From Virgibacillus proomii (lineage in GTDB: Bacteria > Bacillota > Bacilli > Bacillales > Amphibacillaceae): DNA of 64,000 bases. The translations under genes were made by a program, and so were the position numbers. The stretch covers positions 124,001 to 188,000 of the forward strand of contig NZ_JAHLNO010000019.1 in assembly GCF_018916875.1 (NCBI RefSeq). The letters are read 5' to 3'. Shown here in pieces: positions 17,078-26,256 of this stretch (within the stretch, counting starts at the first letter, position 1; every line of letters starts with the position of its first letter). The notes beneath the pieces are model-generated. The model saw only the letters and a list, made by a program, of their open reading frames with translations, was not told the DNA's origin and made no database searches.

Positions 17078-17857
17078 CTACTCCCCTTCGACAAATGCAA
17101 AGTCAGCAGGGATATGTTCTCCTTGAAATATTTGTTTAAATTCATTAGGTGTATAGTTAGTTTCTTTTTTAAAAATACGGCTAAAATAGGTGAGGTCCGG
17201 ATAACCAACCTCCTCGGCAACTTCGGTGATAGTTAATTCAGATGTTCGTAATAGTTTTTTCGCCTGTTCTATTCGGTAATGACGTAAGTAACTGCTAAAC
17301 GTCATACCAACCGTTTCTTTGAAAAAACGGCTAACATAGCTTTTATTTAAATGCATGAAGCGTGCCAAAGTTTCTAGGTTAATTTCTTCATTAAAATATT
17401 CATGAACATACTGCATCATCTGATTGGCACTTTCTTTTACTGTATTAGTAATTGATTTTCGCTCGTAATGAAGTAAAGAAACCTGATTTAATGCCAAAAT
17501 GGCACGATGAATTGCCGACTTACACTCATCTTCATCTAATGGCTTAACGATATAGTCAATGGCAGCACAGCGTATTGCAGTTTGAATATGTTTAAAATTC
17601 GCCTTTTTGTCAAGTAGGATTACTTTAATATTCGGATATTGTTTTACTATATTTGTTTTATATTGAAATATTTCATCGCTTGATCCACTAATATCAAGGA
17701 TTAACATATCAAGCCGATTATCTAATGAACGTTTGTATGCTTCTTCAGCTGATAAAGCGTCCTCAAGAAAAGTAACATTAAAAAAATGCTCAGCAAATAT
17801 TTGTTTTAAAAAAGCACGATCTGTTTCTACAGGACTGGCTATTAAAACACGACACAT
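17078..17857 (-). CDS. AraC-type response regulator (YesN-like)
   Basis: 259 residues from ATG 17857 (GAGGTG six bases upstream, better than ATG 17872). Residues 1-115 are a receiver domain: LIASPVETDRA with the acidic pocket, LDMLILDISGS holding the phospho-acceptor Asp, and the conserved Lys in DYIVKPLDE. Residues 155-255 are an AraC DNA-binding domain with two helix-turn-helices (LARFMHLNKSYVSRFFKE; ITEVAEEVGYPDLTYFSRIFK). No histidine kinase gene is beside it. It is divergent from the aldehyde dehydrogenase gene, 500 bases away, which may be its target. Confidence 0.88.
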   Translation of the reverse strand: MCRVLIASPVETDRAFLKQIFAEHFFNVTFLEDALSAEEAYKRSLDNRLDMLILDISGSSDEIFQYKTNIVKQYPNIKVILLDKKANFKHIQTAIRCAAIDYIVKPLDEDECKSAIHRAILALNQVSLLHYERKSITNTVKESANQMMQYVHEYFNEEINLETLARFMHLNKSYVSRFFKETVGMTFSSYLRHYRIEQAKKLLRTSELTITEVAEEVGYPDLTYFSRIFKKETNYTPNEFKQIFQGEHIPADFAFVEGE

Positions 17858-18103
17858 GGATAAACACCTCATTTTAAAGTAAGTTCATGTTTTAGTGCTA
17901 ATTGCAGTTATATTTATGTAGCTCAATAATTAATCTAACGTTCGTTTTGAATGACATATCCTGTAATATCTAGTAGCAACTTTCTCATCTTAAAGAATCA
18001 GGCACAATTCAAAAGGTTAAGTTAGAGGGACACAACTTTCAATAAAGTCTCGATTGGTTTTTACCTAATCAGTAAAGAGTAGAGATCCTCTGCTGATCTT
18101 TTA

Positions 18104-18194
18104 CACTATAGGAAAGTATAAAACTTTATGGTTTATAGTATAAGAAAAACTGTAGCTTTCGCCATAAAGATTTGGTGACAAGCCAAGTTTTTCT
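18104..18194 (+). repeat. Dispersed structured repeat family D, copy 1
   Basis: About 91 bases: ACTATAGGAAAGTATAAAAC, then TATAGT closing a first hairpin; AGAAAAACT and AAGTTTTTCT enclose a second element with the terminator-like stem CTTGG / CCAAG and a T run. Copies at 22954, 54990 and 57561, all in this orientation. Confidence 0.85.
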
Positions 18195-18312
18195 AATATC
18201 CTATTATAAGTATACCATGGTTACATTGATTTTGTTGATCAATAAAATTGTGAAATGTTGATCAAGTGTCGAAATAGTCCAAAAACAACAAAAAATAATC
18301 CTAACGCCTTCT

Positions 18313-18329
18313 ATGTAAACGCTTTATCA
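18313..18329 (+). promoter_or_regulatory. cre-like site upstream of the aldehyde dehydrogenase gene
   Basis: ATGTAAACGCTTTATCA matches the CcpA cre core (TGNAANCGNW) with one departure in the last half-site. It lies 40 bases before the start codon, a position consistent with catabolite repression. Confidence 0.5.
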
Positions 18330-18367
18330 TAGAGTTATAGAAAATTATTGAAAAGGGGATGGCAAAC

Positions 18368-19723
18368 ATGGCTATTAATTTAGCAAAAGAAAGCGTTAGA
18401 GAATATGAGGTTGAATCACTCATTCATAAAGCCAAGCAGGCTCAACAAATATATGCCAGTTTTACCCAAGAACAAGTAGATGAGATTGTCAAATCTGTTG
18501 CGACAGTATTAACAGAAGCTGCAGAAGATTTAGCAATAAAAGCACATACAGAAACAGGATTCGGTAATGTAAAAGATAAAACAACGAAAAATCTATTTGC
18601 GAGTCAACAAGTTTATGAAAGCATTAAAGATGAGCCGACGGTAGGGATTATTCATCGCGATGAAGTAAATAAAGTGATTGAGGTTGGAGTGCCAATGGGA
18701 TTAATTGCAGCACTTGTACCTGTAACAAATCCGACATCAACCGTTATTTTTAAAACATTAATTGCATTAAAAACTAGAAATGCAATTGTTTTATCACCTC
18801 ATCCAAATGCAGTGAATTGTATTGTAGAAGCAACAAAATTAGTAGAAGAGACAGCGGTAAATGCAGGCGCACCGAAAGGATTAGTACAAGTAATTGAGAC
18901 ACCAACGCTAGAAGGAACGCAAGCATTAATGAAGCATGAGGATACGGCACTAATTTTAGCTACTGGTGGCGGACAGATGGTAAAAGCCGCTTATTCTTCG
19001 GGCAACCCGGCAATTGGTGTTGGACCTGGAAATGGGCCAGCTTTTATTGAAAAATCAGCGGATATAGAAGCTGCCATTGATAAAATTATTACGAGTAAAA
19101 CGTTTGACAATGGTACTATTTGTGCCTCAGAACAGTCTATAGTGGTGGAGAAAAGTATAAAGGATCAAGTTGTGAATGAACTTAAAAAGCGCCACGCTTA
19201 CTTTATGAATAAAGAAGAGTCAGAGCAGGTTGCGAAGTTTATTATGCGAGAAAATGGCACGATGAATCCGCAAATAGTTGGAAAACCGGTAACCGAAATT
19301 GCCAAGCTATGTGGTATTATTGTTCCTGCCGACACCACTGTTTTGATCTCTGAACAGACAACTATCGGTCATGACAATCCATATTCTCGTGAAAAGCTTA
19401 CTCCAATTTTAGCAATGTATACAGTTAATGATTGGGATGAGGGAGTGACAATCTGTAATGCTATTTTAGAAAATGAAGGTGCTGGTCATACGGCTATTCT
19501 TCATACTAGTGACGATCAGCAAGTAGAAGATTTTGGATTGCGCACTAAAGCATCACGAATTTTAATAAATACCCCTGGAACATTTGGCGGAATTGGCTTC
19601 TCAACTAACCTTGCTCCTTCACTAACGTTAGGTTGTGGAGCAATCGGAGGAAGTAGCATTACAGATAATGTGAGTGTACGTCAATTAATGAACATTAATC
19701 GTGTCGCTTACGATAAACAATAA
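18368..19723 (+). CDS. CoA-acylating aldehyde dehydrogenase (EutE/PduP-like)
   Basis: 451 residues from ATG 18368 (GGGG nine bases upstream). Aldehyde dehydrogenase fold with the catalytic Cys in NGTICASEQS and nucleotide-binding ATGGGQMVKAAYSSGNPAIG. The sequence without an N-terminal encapsulation helix, the short length and VPVTNPTSTVIFKTL are typical of acetaldehyde/propionaldehyde dehydrogenases that make acyl-CoA with NAD and CoA. No microcompartment shell genes are near. A plausible role, by inference, is to oxidise the aldehyde (glycolaldehyde, lactaldehyde) released by the upstream FucA-type aldolases. It is divergent from an AraC-type response regulator. Confidence 0.87.
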   Translation: MAINLAKESVREYEVESLIHKAKQAQQIYASFTQEQVDEIVKSVATVLTEAAEDLAIKAHTETGFGNVKDKTTKNLFASQQVYESIKDEPTVGIIHRDEVNKVIEVGVPMGLIAALVPVTNPTSTVIFKTLIALKTRNAIVLSPHPNAVNCIVEATKLVEETAVNAGAPKGLVQVIETPTLEGTQALMKHEDTALILATGGGQMVKAAYSSGNPAIGVGPGNGPAFIEKSADIEAAIDKIITSKTFDNGTICASEQSIVVEKSIKDQVVNELKKRHAYFMNKEESEQVAKFIMRENGTMNPQIVGKPVTEIAKLCGIIVPADTTVLISEQTTIGHDNPYSREKLTPILAMYTVNDWDEGVTICNAILENEGAGHTAILHTSDDQQVEDFGLRTKASRILINTPGTFGGIGFSTNLAPSLTLGCGAIGGSSITDNVSVRQLMNINRVAYDKQ

Positions 19724-21112
19724 AAATATAAGGGTTCCTCTTTATTTATAGGCTATAACCGATTCATTATCATGCAATACTTGTTTTATAACGTTTTATC
19801 ATCCTATATATCTAAACCATGTTATATTGTCAATGGATTGACAATATAAACAAACTTTGTCTCTTTCTAATAGTAAACAAAAAAGTATCTTTACGTCGAA
19901 GTGTCTTCCAAAAGAGACAGCTTATTTTATTATCAGCCTGTTGGGCATGAGTTCGATATTGTAAGGACTCATGCCTTTTAAGCGAATTAGACCTGTGTAT
20001 ATTCTATAGAGTTCTTGAACTACGAAAATAGTAGTTTTTAGTATAAGTTAAGGATATCTAGGTAAGCTAGAATCTTCAGGAAGTCAGCAGCAAGTCTAAG
20101 TTTTCGAGGAACATACGCTTCGTATCAGACTAGTGACTTAGATCAGACCTCCATACAAGTCAAAGTCCATGCTGCCAAATGGTACATCAAGTAAATAAAG
20201 TAAGGATATGGAGGGGAAGAATGTGTACTCACCCTGGAAGCTTGCTAAAAACATAGAACATATTGTGTAACCAGTTATGTGAATGTTTGCTGGACTAGAA
20301 AACAGCTGAAGCCATAGTACGAGACACTTCTAGAAAAAGAGGATGCTAGCGCATGCTGTATTATTTGCAATTGTTACTGCCCTGAAAGCTAATGTAAACT
20401 GAATTTACCCTTATGTAACGATTTGTATATCTCTTCCATCAAACATCTTTTATTATCCTAAGTACTATGTGATAAAAACGGCTCCTAAATACGATTTGTT
20501 GCCGATTGACAGGACAAAGACTTATCCCGTGATACAACCGCTATATTTCAAATGACGCCGAGGTCTTAGCTGAACGAAAGACTATTTATTCTCTTTTAAA
20601 CATGCAATAGCAGAGAATAATTATCTGTAAATTAGGAAATTTGATTGACATAGTGATTATTAAGATATATGTTAATCTATGCAGTTATTTTTTAAGTTTC
20701 ATCTGATTAGGATCAACTAGAATAGTATGCCAAAGAACCTGAAGAAAATTATATTAATCGAGAAAATAGTGCTAGACTGAGCAGACTCAATATCAAGTAT
20801 CAGATAATGCAGCTGTTTATGTTATTACAAATGGAGGTCACAGGACAGGAGTTAGGTGGATACATATTTAAAATAAACAGGGACATGGTAGTCGGACTTC
20901 ATTTGTAGACAATCTGCTGAATGCAAAATTTCTCCATATACTGCATTTGAACTAGAGAATGCTTCTCATTATTTTGAGTTGTCAACTGTTCAGCTTTGCT
21001 GAAAAAACTGCTATGCTACCAAATAAGAATATAGAAGAGAGGAAACTAAATGTTATAAAATACTCTGGATTTTAAAAGTCAAAACTTGACCAAGGATAAA
21101 TATGTTACATAC
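19724..21112. other. Long gene-free stretch, probably decayed sequence
   Basis: About 1.4 kb with frequent stops in all frames. A short readable patch near 20805-20865 (NAAVYVITNGGHRTGVRW) could be a fossil of a coding region, but no family was recognised. None of the A, B or D repeats is present here, unlike most gaps of this size. Confidence 0.4.
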
Positions 21113-21160
21113 AGTAAAAATAAGCTCATGACAGAGATGAACGGCCGTCATGAGCAGGAT
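21113..21160 (-). terminator. Terminator of the tripartite toxin locus
   Basis: GCTCATGAC / GTCATGAGC arms (21124-21132, 21147-21155); on the minus strand the hairpin is followed by TTATTTTTAC. It lies 40 bases after the stop of the last toxin gene. Confidence 0.75.
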
Positions 21161-21197
21161 GTTTTTATTCTATACTCTTAGTGCTGATTCCACATGG

Positions 21198-22280
21198 TTA
21201 TCCAACATCAACAGTTTCGATCATATTTTCTTTTTTTAGTGCTTCAAACACCTTAGTGGCAAATTGTTCTAACTGTTCCCAGCTAGTTTTTGCTATAGTT
21301 AAATCTTCTTCTAACAACTCAAAATCTTGTGCATCAAAAACAGCAACGTTATTTACTAGATGACGGTATTTTGCAGCTATAACATGCCACTGATTTGAAA
21401 TGTTTTGAAGCGAGTCAATGGCTTTATCAATGGTATCTGTCATATTTGTAAGCTTATTTTCTATGTCTGTTATAATAACTACTTCTTTTTCTATACCTGA
21501 AATTTGCGCTTGTAAACTAGCAATTTGGCTCTCTGCGTTGTCTTTTTCTTTAACAGCCTCAGCTATTATTGGTCCTCCGGCAATACAAAAAATGATAAGT
21601 CCACATAATATTGCTCCACCACCTATTTTCCACTTCGCATTTTCTATGATCCTGTGATAATGTTCAATTTGCTTTTTTAACATGGGGATGCTGGCATCCG
21701 ATTGTGATAAAATAACTTGCAATTGATTAGAATTTTCTTTAAAGTGCTTTACATCTTCGCTAATGCTATCTCGATATGTCGTCAAATCCTTTATCATATC
21801 ATCAACTTTTTCATTATTTCTTAAAATCGTTTGATACAATTCATCTATTTCTTTTTGTACATGTTGATCATTCTTTTGCTCAATTGCGCTTAATAAATGA
21901 TTATAATGATCTTGCCAGGCTTTATTAAAATCTACTACGGTTTTTATGGATAATCTAATATTTGGTTTTAATTGATCTAACCAATAAGCAGCATTTTCTT
22001 GGGCGTCTGTAAAGTTAGTACGTATATTTACTTTTAAATTATTATCAACAGAGCTTATTCCATTTAATTGGGGTAATTGACTATCGAGAACGGAATGTGC
22101 ATAAGAATCAATAACAACAATGCTTGAAGCAGCGGTTTCTAATTTTTCCTGGAAATTATCCGGTCCAAGTTCATTTCCCTGTTGTTGTGCGGTTACTATA
22201 TTTAGTGGAAATAGGTAAGTCATTGTAAAAATAATCGTGATCACTGCTATGATTATTTTTTTAATTAAACTCTTTTTCAT
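21198..22280 (-). CDS. Hbl/Nhe-type pore-forming toxin component (NheC-like position)
   Basis: 360 residues from ATG 22280 (GGGTGAT five bases upstream). Sec signal peptide at 1-31 (ending VTAQQQ). The mature protein is mostly long amphipathic helices, with one hydrophobic hairpin at about 218-242 (GGGAILCGLIIFCIAGGPII), the membrane-inserting head of ClyA-like alpha toxins. Family: Bacillus haemolytic enterotoxin (Hbl B/L1/L2, NheA/B/C). Motifs shared with the next gene's product: WLDQLKP, DSLQNIS.QW, KYRHLVNN, DFELLEEDL.IAKTSW. Third of three genes in the order soluble, hydrophobic, hydrophobic, as in nheABC. A repeat-filled gap of 0.8 kb separates it from gene two. Secreted; target cell unknown. 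Confidence 0.82.
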   Translation of the reverse strand: MKKSLIKKIIIAVITIIFTMTYLFPLNIVTAQQQGNELGPDNFQEKLETAASSIVVIDSYAHSVLDSQLPQLNGISSVDNNLKVNIRTNFTDAQENAAYWLDQLKPNIRLSIKTVVDFNKAWQDHYNHLLSAIEQKNDQHVQKEIDELYQTILRNNEKVDDMIKDLTTYRDSISEDVKHFKENSNQLQVILSQSDASIPMLKKQIEHYHRIIENAKWKIGGGAILCGLIIFCIAGGPIIAEAVKEKDNAESQIASLQAQISGIEKEVVIITDIENKLTNMTDTIDKAIDSLQNISNQWHVIAAKYRHLVNNVAVFDAQDFELLEEDLTIAKTSWEQLEQFATKVFEALKKENMIETVDVG

Positions 22281-22360
22281 TGTTATCACCCACTTTTGAC
22301 TATTTATTTTATAGGAGATTATAAAATTAGTACATAGTGGGATATCTTTTTCAAAAAATA

Positions 22361-22515
22361 GTATCGTCTAGTTTAAGTGCTTAAACGGTTAGCAAACTTC
22401 GCTCTTCTTTCCGTAATAAGTCAACATATGCTTTGAATCTAGGAAGGAAGATCGACTAAAAGCGGGTTTGCCGTCCAACATCGGCATTCCCCTGTTGCAG
22501 GGGTTTTCTTTATCC
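22361..22515 (+). repeat. Dispersed repeat family B, copy 3
   Basis: GTATCGTCTAGTTTAAGTGC, CAAACTTCGCTCTTC, GTCAACATATGCTTTG, CGACTAAAAGCGGG, ATCGGCATTCCCCTGTTG. Located between the second and third toxin genes. Confidence 0.85.
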
Positions 22516-22540
22516 CAAATGAAAGCAGTATTTCCCTCGT

Positions 22541-22668
22541 GGGAGAGAATGCATCCAAGTCGAGACGGAGCGCCGGAAAGTTGGGAGAGAATGCACTCAA
22601 GTCGAGACGGAGCGCCGGGAAAGTTGGGAGAGAATGCACCCAAGTCGAGACGGAGCGCCGGAAAGTTG
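22541..22668 (+). repeat. Three tandem units of about 43 bases
   Basis: Unit GGGAGAGAATGCA(C)(T/C)CAAGT followed by CGAGACGGAGCGCCGGAAAG; more GC-rich than its surroundings. Reads open in several frames but has no ribosome site of note and is not considered coding. Confidence 0.8.
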
Positions 22669-22734
22669 AAAAATCTGCTTATTATTTTGCGACCTTTATA
22701 AGAGAAAATAACTCTAAATTCCCGATTCGTTCGG

Positions 22735-22945
22735 GTTCACAGGACAGAGTTGCTTCTACAGCAATACATCGCACGCAGAAAAAGCGTTTTTCTTTTTCAA
22801 GGACAGAGTTGCTTCTACAGCAATACATCGCACGCAGAAAAAGTGTTCTTCTTTTTCAAGAAGAAAAGAACCCTTTGAATGAAGTTTTACTCGATCTCAT
22901 AAGAGATTCTCTCGGTTGTATGTTGGTAACCGAGCGGTTTTAGCT
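22735..22945 (+). repeat. Two tandem 59-base units, family A end and tail C
   Basis: AGGACAGAGTTGCTTCTACA starts at 22741 and again at 22800; each unit contains CATCGCACGCAGAAAAAG and CTTTTTCAAG. It is followed by TGAATGAAGTTTTACTCGAT (family A end) and tail C with GGTAACCGAGCGGTTTTAGC. Confidence 0.75.
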
Positions 22946-22953
22946 TTTATTCC

Positions 22954-23043
22954 ACTATAGGAAAGTATAGAACTTTATGGTTTATAGTATAAGAAAAACT
23001 ATAGCTTTCGCCATAAAGACTTGGCGACAAGCCAAGTTTTTCT
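22954..23043 (+). repeat. Dispersed structured repeat family D, copy 2
   Basis: ACTATAGGAAAGTATAGAAC to CCAAGTTTTTCT. It ends 43 bases downstream of the second toxin gene's stop codon. Confidence 0.85.
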
Positions 23044-23085
23044 AAATAGGGGAAGTATGTTTGAAAGTACTTCCCCAACCTATAC

Positions 23086-24276
23086 TTATTGATGATCTAC
23101 TATTTCAATTTCTTCTACATATAGCTTTTCTGCATAGTCTTTAATATTGCTCCAACTCGTTTTAGCAATTACTAAATCTTCTTTTAAAAGCTCAAAGTCT
23201 TCCGGATCCATTATATTAATGTTACTAATTAAGCTTCTATATTTTGCTTCCATTGTACTCCATTGAGTAGATATGTTTTGTAAGGAATCGATAGCAAGGT
23301 CAATTGTATCTGTTAAGAATTCCATTTGCTTTTTAATTGCAGTTATACTAGCCAACTGGATTTGTGCTTCTTCTATATTTCCGGTAAGAACTTTAATTTC
23401 TTCTTGCGCTTGATCTATTCCTTGTTTAGCTAACACAATTCCTGTTACCCCTCCTCCGGTTGCTCCTGCTCCTCCAGCAATTAAACCTATACCAAGGGGA
23501 GTTCCGGCGCCTGTAACCAGTACAGCTACACCTCCTACAATGGTAATTGGTCCTGCTGCAGTAGCTACTGAAGATGCTATCAGGATATTGTTATATTTAC
23601 TTATCGATTCATAATATGCGTCAATTTGTTTTTGAAAAAGCGGAACACCTGTATTCTGGCTCGTTAAAATGGTCGATAATTGGTTAGTGTTTGCTTTTAA
23701 GTTTTGTGTATCGGTTTGTAATTTTTCTCTAAACTGTTTTAAATCAACAATTAACTCATCGACTTCCCGTTTGTTTTCCAAAACGCTATTAGAAAGTCTT
23801 GTTAATCTTGCAGTTAAAGCTTGTGTATCTTTATTTTCTGTAGCTTCTAATAACTTATTATAATACCCTGCAAATTTATTATCATAATTAATAATATTTT
23901 CATTCGTTGCTATTAATTGCGGTTTTAATTGATCGAGCCATTCTTTTGCATTTTCTCTTGCGTTGTCCTGATCCCCTAATATTTTATTCTGTAAATTTGT
24001 TTCAATGGAATTTACGTTTTTAAAGCTTATATTGGGCTGTTTAATGACTGTCAAGGCATAAAGATCCATGACCAGTGCGTTGGATCCGGTTGTTTTCATC
24101 GCTTCTCTAAGACCATCCGGACCTAATTCAAATTTATTGTATATGTCGGTTGGATTTGTTTGAGCTTGCTCTTCGGTTGCATTTTCTGCATAGGCATAGG
24201 ATGGTGCGATATTACTAAACACTATTGTTACTGCCATTATTGGAAAAAGAAAAGTTTTATATATTTTTTTTGCCAA
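23086..24276 (-). CDS. Hbl/Nhe-type toxin component with large hydrophobic region (NheB-like)
   Basis: 396 residues from TTG 24276 (AGGAGG seven bases upstream). Signal peptide ends near SYAYA. Helical mature part with a glycine/alanine-rich hydrophobic stretch at about 230-283 (PITIVGGVAVLVTGAGTPLG and GLIAGGAGATGG segments), as in NheB/Hbl L1, thought to insert in membranes. Shared landmarks with gene three: EWLDQLKPQL, DSLQNIS, EDFELLKEDLVIAKTSW. It is 31 bases downstream of the first toxin gene and surely co-transcribed. In B. cereus all three proteins assemble in a fixed order into a lytic pore. Outside that group such full sets are uncommon as far as I know, which is why the find is highlighted. 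Confidence 0.85.
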   Translation of the reverse strand: MAKKIYKTFLFPIMAVTIVFSNIAPSYAYAENATEEQAQTNPTDIYNKFELGPDGLREAMKTTGSNALVMDLYALTVIKQPNISFKNVNSIETNLQNKILGDQDNARENAKEWLDQLKPQLIATNENIINYDNKFAGYYNKLLEATENKDTQALTARLTRLSNSVLENKREVDELIVDLKQFREKLQTDTQNLKANTNQLSTILTSQNTGVPLFQKQIDAYYESISKYNNILIASSVATAAGPITIVGGVAVLVTGAGTPLGIGLIAGGAGATGGGVTGIVLAKQGIDQAQEEIKVLTGNIEEAQIQLASITAIKKQMEFLTDTIDLAIDSLQNISTQWSTMEAKYRSLISNINIMDPEDFELLKEDLVIAKTSWSNIKDYAEKLYVEEIEIVDHQ

Positions 24277-24307
24277 TTTGGTTCCTCCTAACAAAAGAGC
24301 TGAATTT

Positions 24308-25429
24308 TTACTTTATGTTTGTAGTAAAACCTTCAAATTGTTCTGTCTGTTTGTTGATATGCAACATAATTTCCTTTAAGTGCTTTAACTGGCTTTGCAA
24401 TTCAGAAGGATTTACTTCTCCAGAAAACACATCATCCTTTAACTTGTCCATGATATTATTTAAGGTTGTAAATTCATTGACAATATAATCAAAAATAGTA
24501 ATCTCCCGTTTTACCATTTCAGCAAAACCAATGATTTGATCTTCAACGATGGTAACTTCTGTTGCTTGTTGCTCAAATTTAGACAGTTTCTTCATTAGGG
24601 CGGTTACTTCCTGTTGTTTTTGTTGGATGGTTGTAGCTAATAGTTTTGTTTTAAAGCTAGTAGCATTCGCTATTTCTTTATTAATAGCTTCAATGGATGC
24701 AATATCAACTGTTTGAGTTTCGGCACTTGTTTTAACCGTATTATAAAGTAACTTTCCAAATCTAAATGAAAAATCATATACTTCGTCTGGATTAGTGATA
24801 ATTTTAATAAGCTCATCTTGGATTTCTGCTAATAGAACCTTCACAGTTTCTCTTATTTGTACCGCTTCACTGTTCTGTCCATTTAATAATTCAACTGCTT
24901 TCGTTGCTTTTTCAGAAAATGCCTTGCTATCAGAATCAAGAAGATCTTTGTAGGCATTTAGATCTAAGGATGTTCGTTTTAAATCTGCTTGCATATCCTC
25001 AACATTGCCCAGGAGCCGATTGAATCTATTTAAAAAGTCTGTTTTTGCTTGTTCATTATTATCAATTTCTCCAGCTAATTCATATAAACGAGTGTAGTAT
25101 TGATCAACCCGTTGACTTAGACCATTCATGTTTTCATTTAAATAGATTAGTTGTGGACTATATTCATCCAGCCACTCACGGACATTCTCTCTAGCAATTT
25201 GTTGATGATTAGTTAAACTGTTCATGTTTTTTATATCAAGGGTTGGCTGTTTTAAAACAACAAGTCCGTACGATTGTAACAGCGGGTATTGTGATCCTAA
25301 TGTCCTTATCCAATTGGAGAATGTGATTGATCTAAGTTCCTTATTTGTTTCGGCTAACACATTTTGGGGGATCATGGCACTTAAAATGATACCCAAAATC
25401 ATAAAAAATGCTGCTAATTTTTTCTTCAT
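24308..25429 (-). CDS. Hbl/Nhe-type toxin component without central transmembrane hairpin (NheA-like)
   Basis: 373 residues, ATG 25429 with GGAGGAGAT upstream. Signal peptide 1-26 (cleavage after NVLA). Mature protein is helical (SLTNHQQIARENVREWLDEY; ELLNGQNSEAVQIRETV) with no strong hydrophobic segment; in NheA this region is a larger beta-tongue and the protein docks last on membrane-bound partners. Sequence relationship to the next two products is visible in VVLKQPTLDIKNMNSL versus TVIKQPNISFKNVNS. First gene of the locus; a palindrome-rich region upstream (25514-25553) could hold its regulator site. Assigning A/B/C roles rests on gene order and hydrophobicity only. Confidence 0.78.
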   Translation of the reverse strand: MKKKLAAFFMILGIILSAMIPQNVLAETNKELRSITFSNWIRTLGSQYPLLQSYGLVVLKQPTLDIKNMNSLTNHQQIARENVREWLDEYSPQLIYLNENMNGLSQRVDQYYTRLYELAGEIDNNEQAKTDFLNRFNRLLGNVEDMQADLKRTSLDLNAYKDLLDSDSKAFSEKATKAVELLNGQNSEAVQIRETVKVLLAEIQDELIKIITNPDEVYDFSFRFGKLLYNTVKTSAETQTVDIASIEAINKEIANATSFKTKLLATTIQQKQQEVTALMKKLSKFEQQATEVTIVEDQIIGFAEMVKREITIFDYIVNEFTTLNNIMDKLKDDVFSGEVNPSELQSQLKHLKEIMLHINKQTEQFEGFTTNIK

Positions 25430-25513
25430 TGAAAAATCTCCTCCTTGGCTGACAATCCTGTAGTTTTTTAGCTAATATGAATAGCTTTCTAGCAAGATTA
25501 ACCAGTTTATTTT

Positions 25514-25553
25514 AACTTAATATATAAGAATATTAAGTTATTAACTTAGTTAA
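25514..25553 (-). promoter_or_regulatory. Two adjacent palindromes upstream of the toxin operon
   Basis: Perfect 10-base arms AACTTAATAT / ATATTAAGTT with a 6-base spacer (25514-25539), then TTAACTTAGTTAA (25541-25553). They lie 85-125 bases before the first toxin start codon, where operators would be expected. Neither matches the B. cereus PlcR box. Confidence 0.5.
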
Positions 25554-25577
25554 GAAGTATGTATTGCTGTAATTTTT

Positions 25578-25754
25578 TTACCTCGAATGTAAGGTGCCGT
25601 ATTCAAGAGTTATGGAGAATACGAAAAAATCTCGAGAAGATAATAGCAACTTAAATTCTTGATTTCATTCAAAGGCCTTTAGGGCATACTCTTTTGATAC
25701 TAACATTCAGTAAGGGATGAGGTAAAATGTTTGTCAAATGGAACTTCACTTTAT
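25578..25754 (+). repeat. Dispersed repeat family A, decayed copy
   Basis: CCTCGAATGTAAGGTGCCGT, TTCAAAGGCCTTTAGGGCAT, ATTCAGTAAGGGATGAGG and GGAACTTCACTTTAT. Both the first and last hairpins are partly lost. Confidence 0.75.
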
Positions 25755-26030
25755 CTTTTTCGGAAAATTATTTTTCTAAAGGAGATTTTTAAATCAACTT
25801 GTAACAAGTGTTTGTCTTAATAGTAAAAACAACTAGGAACGGGATAAACATAATGGTTCTATATGTTTACTTTTCATTTTTTATTCATAATAACCATCTG
25901 AATATTAGATAATTTGCGTTTAAGTTCAATTAGTTTACTCTATAATACTACATTTTTTGCTTATTATGGCAATAAAATTAAACATTAATGAAATAACGGT
26001 TACAAAATTAACAAATATATTAAAAAAGTT

Positions 26031-26076
26031 TAACCCCCTTACCTTGATGTCTATTTAACGAGAAAGGTAAGGGTTA
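26031..26076 (-). terminator. Long hairpin after the broken ABC permease gene
   Basis: TAACCC-CTTACCTT pairs with AAGGTAAG-GGTTA; on the minus strand a TTTTTT run follows. It sits 180 bases beyond the permease stop. The rest of 25755-26256 has no gene. Confidence 0.6.
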
Positions 26077-26256
26077 CTAATGTTTATTTATCGAAAGAAA
26101 TAGGGATGCCATTAGCTTTTTAGTTGTTTTATGTTTCTGAAGGAAGTTTTAGGTAGTATTTTCACTAATAGATTCCAGTTAGGGGATAAGTATTAGAATG
26201 AAGTGAAGCCTATTTGCTTAGAGAAAAGGCGACTTATTTTTACTAGTTTGCAGCTT

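Noticed and set aside
20790-20880. Coding fossil with NAAVYVITNGGHRTG
   Set aside because: Too short to assign to a family and interrupted on both sides; mentioned only as a possibility.
25440-25570. PlcR box upstream of the toxin operon
   Set aside because: TATGTATTGCTGTAAT shares only one half-site with the TATGNANNNNTNCATA pattern.
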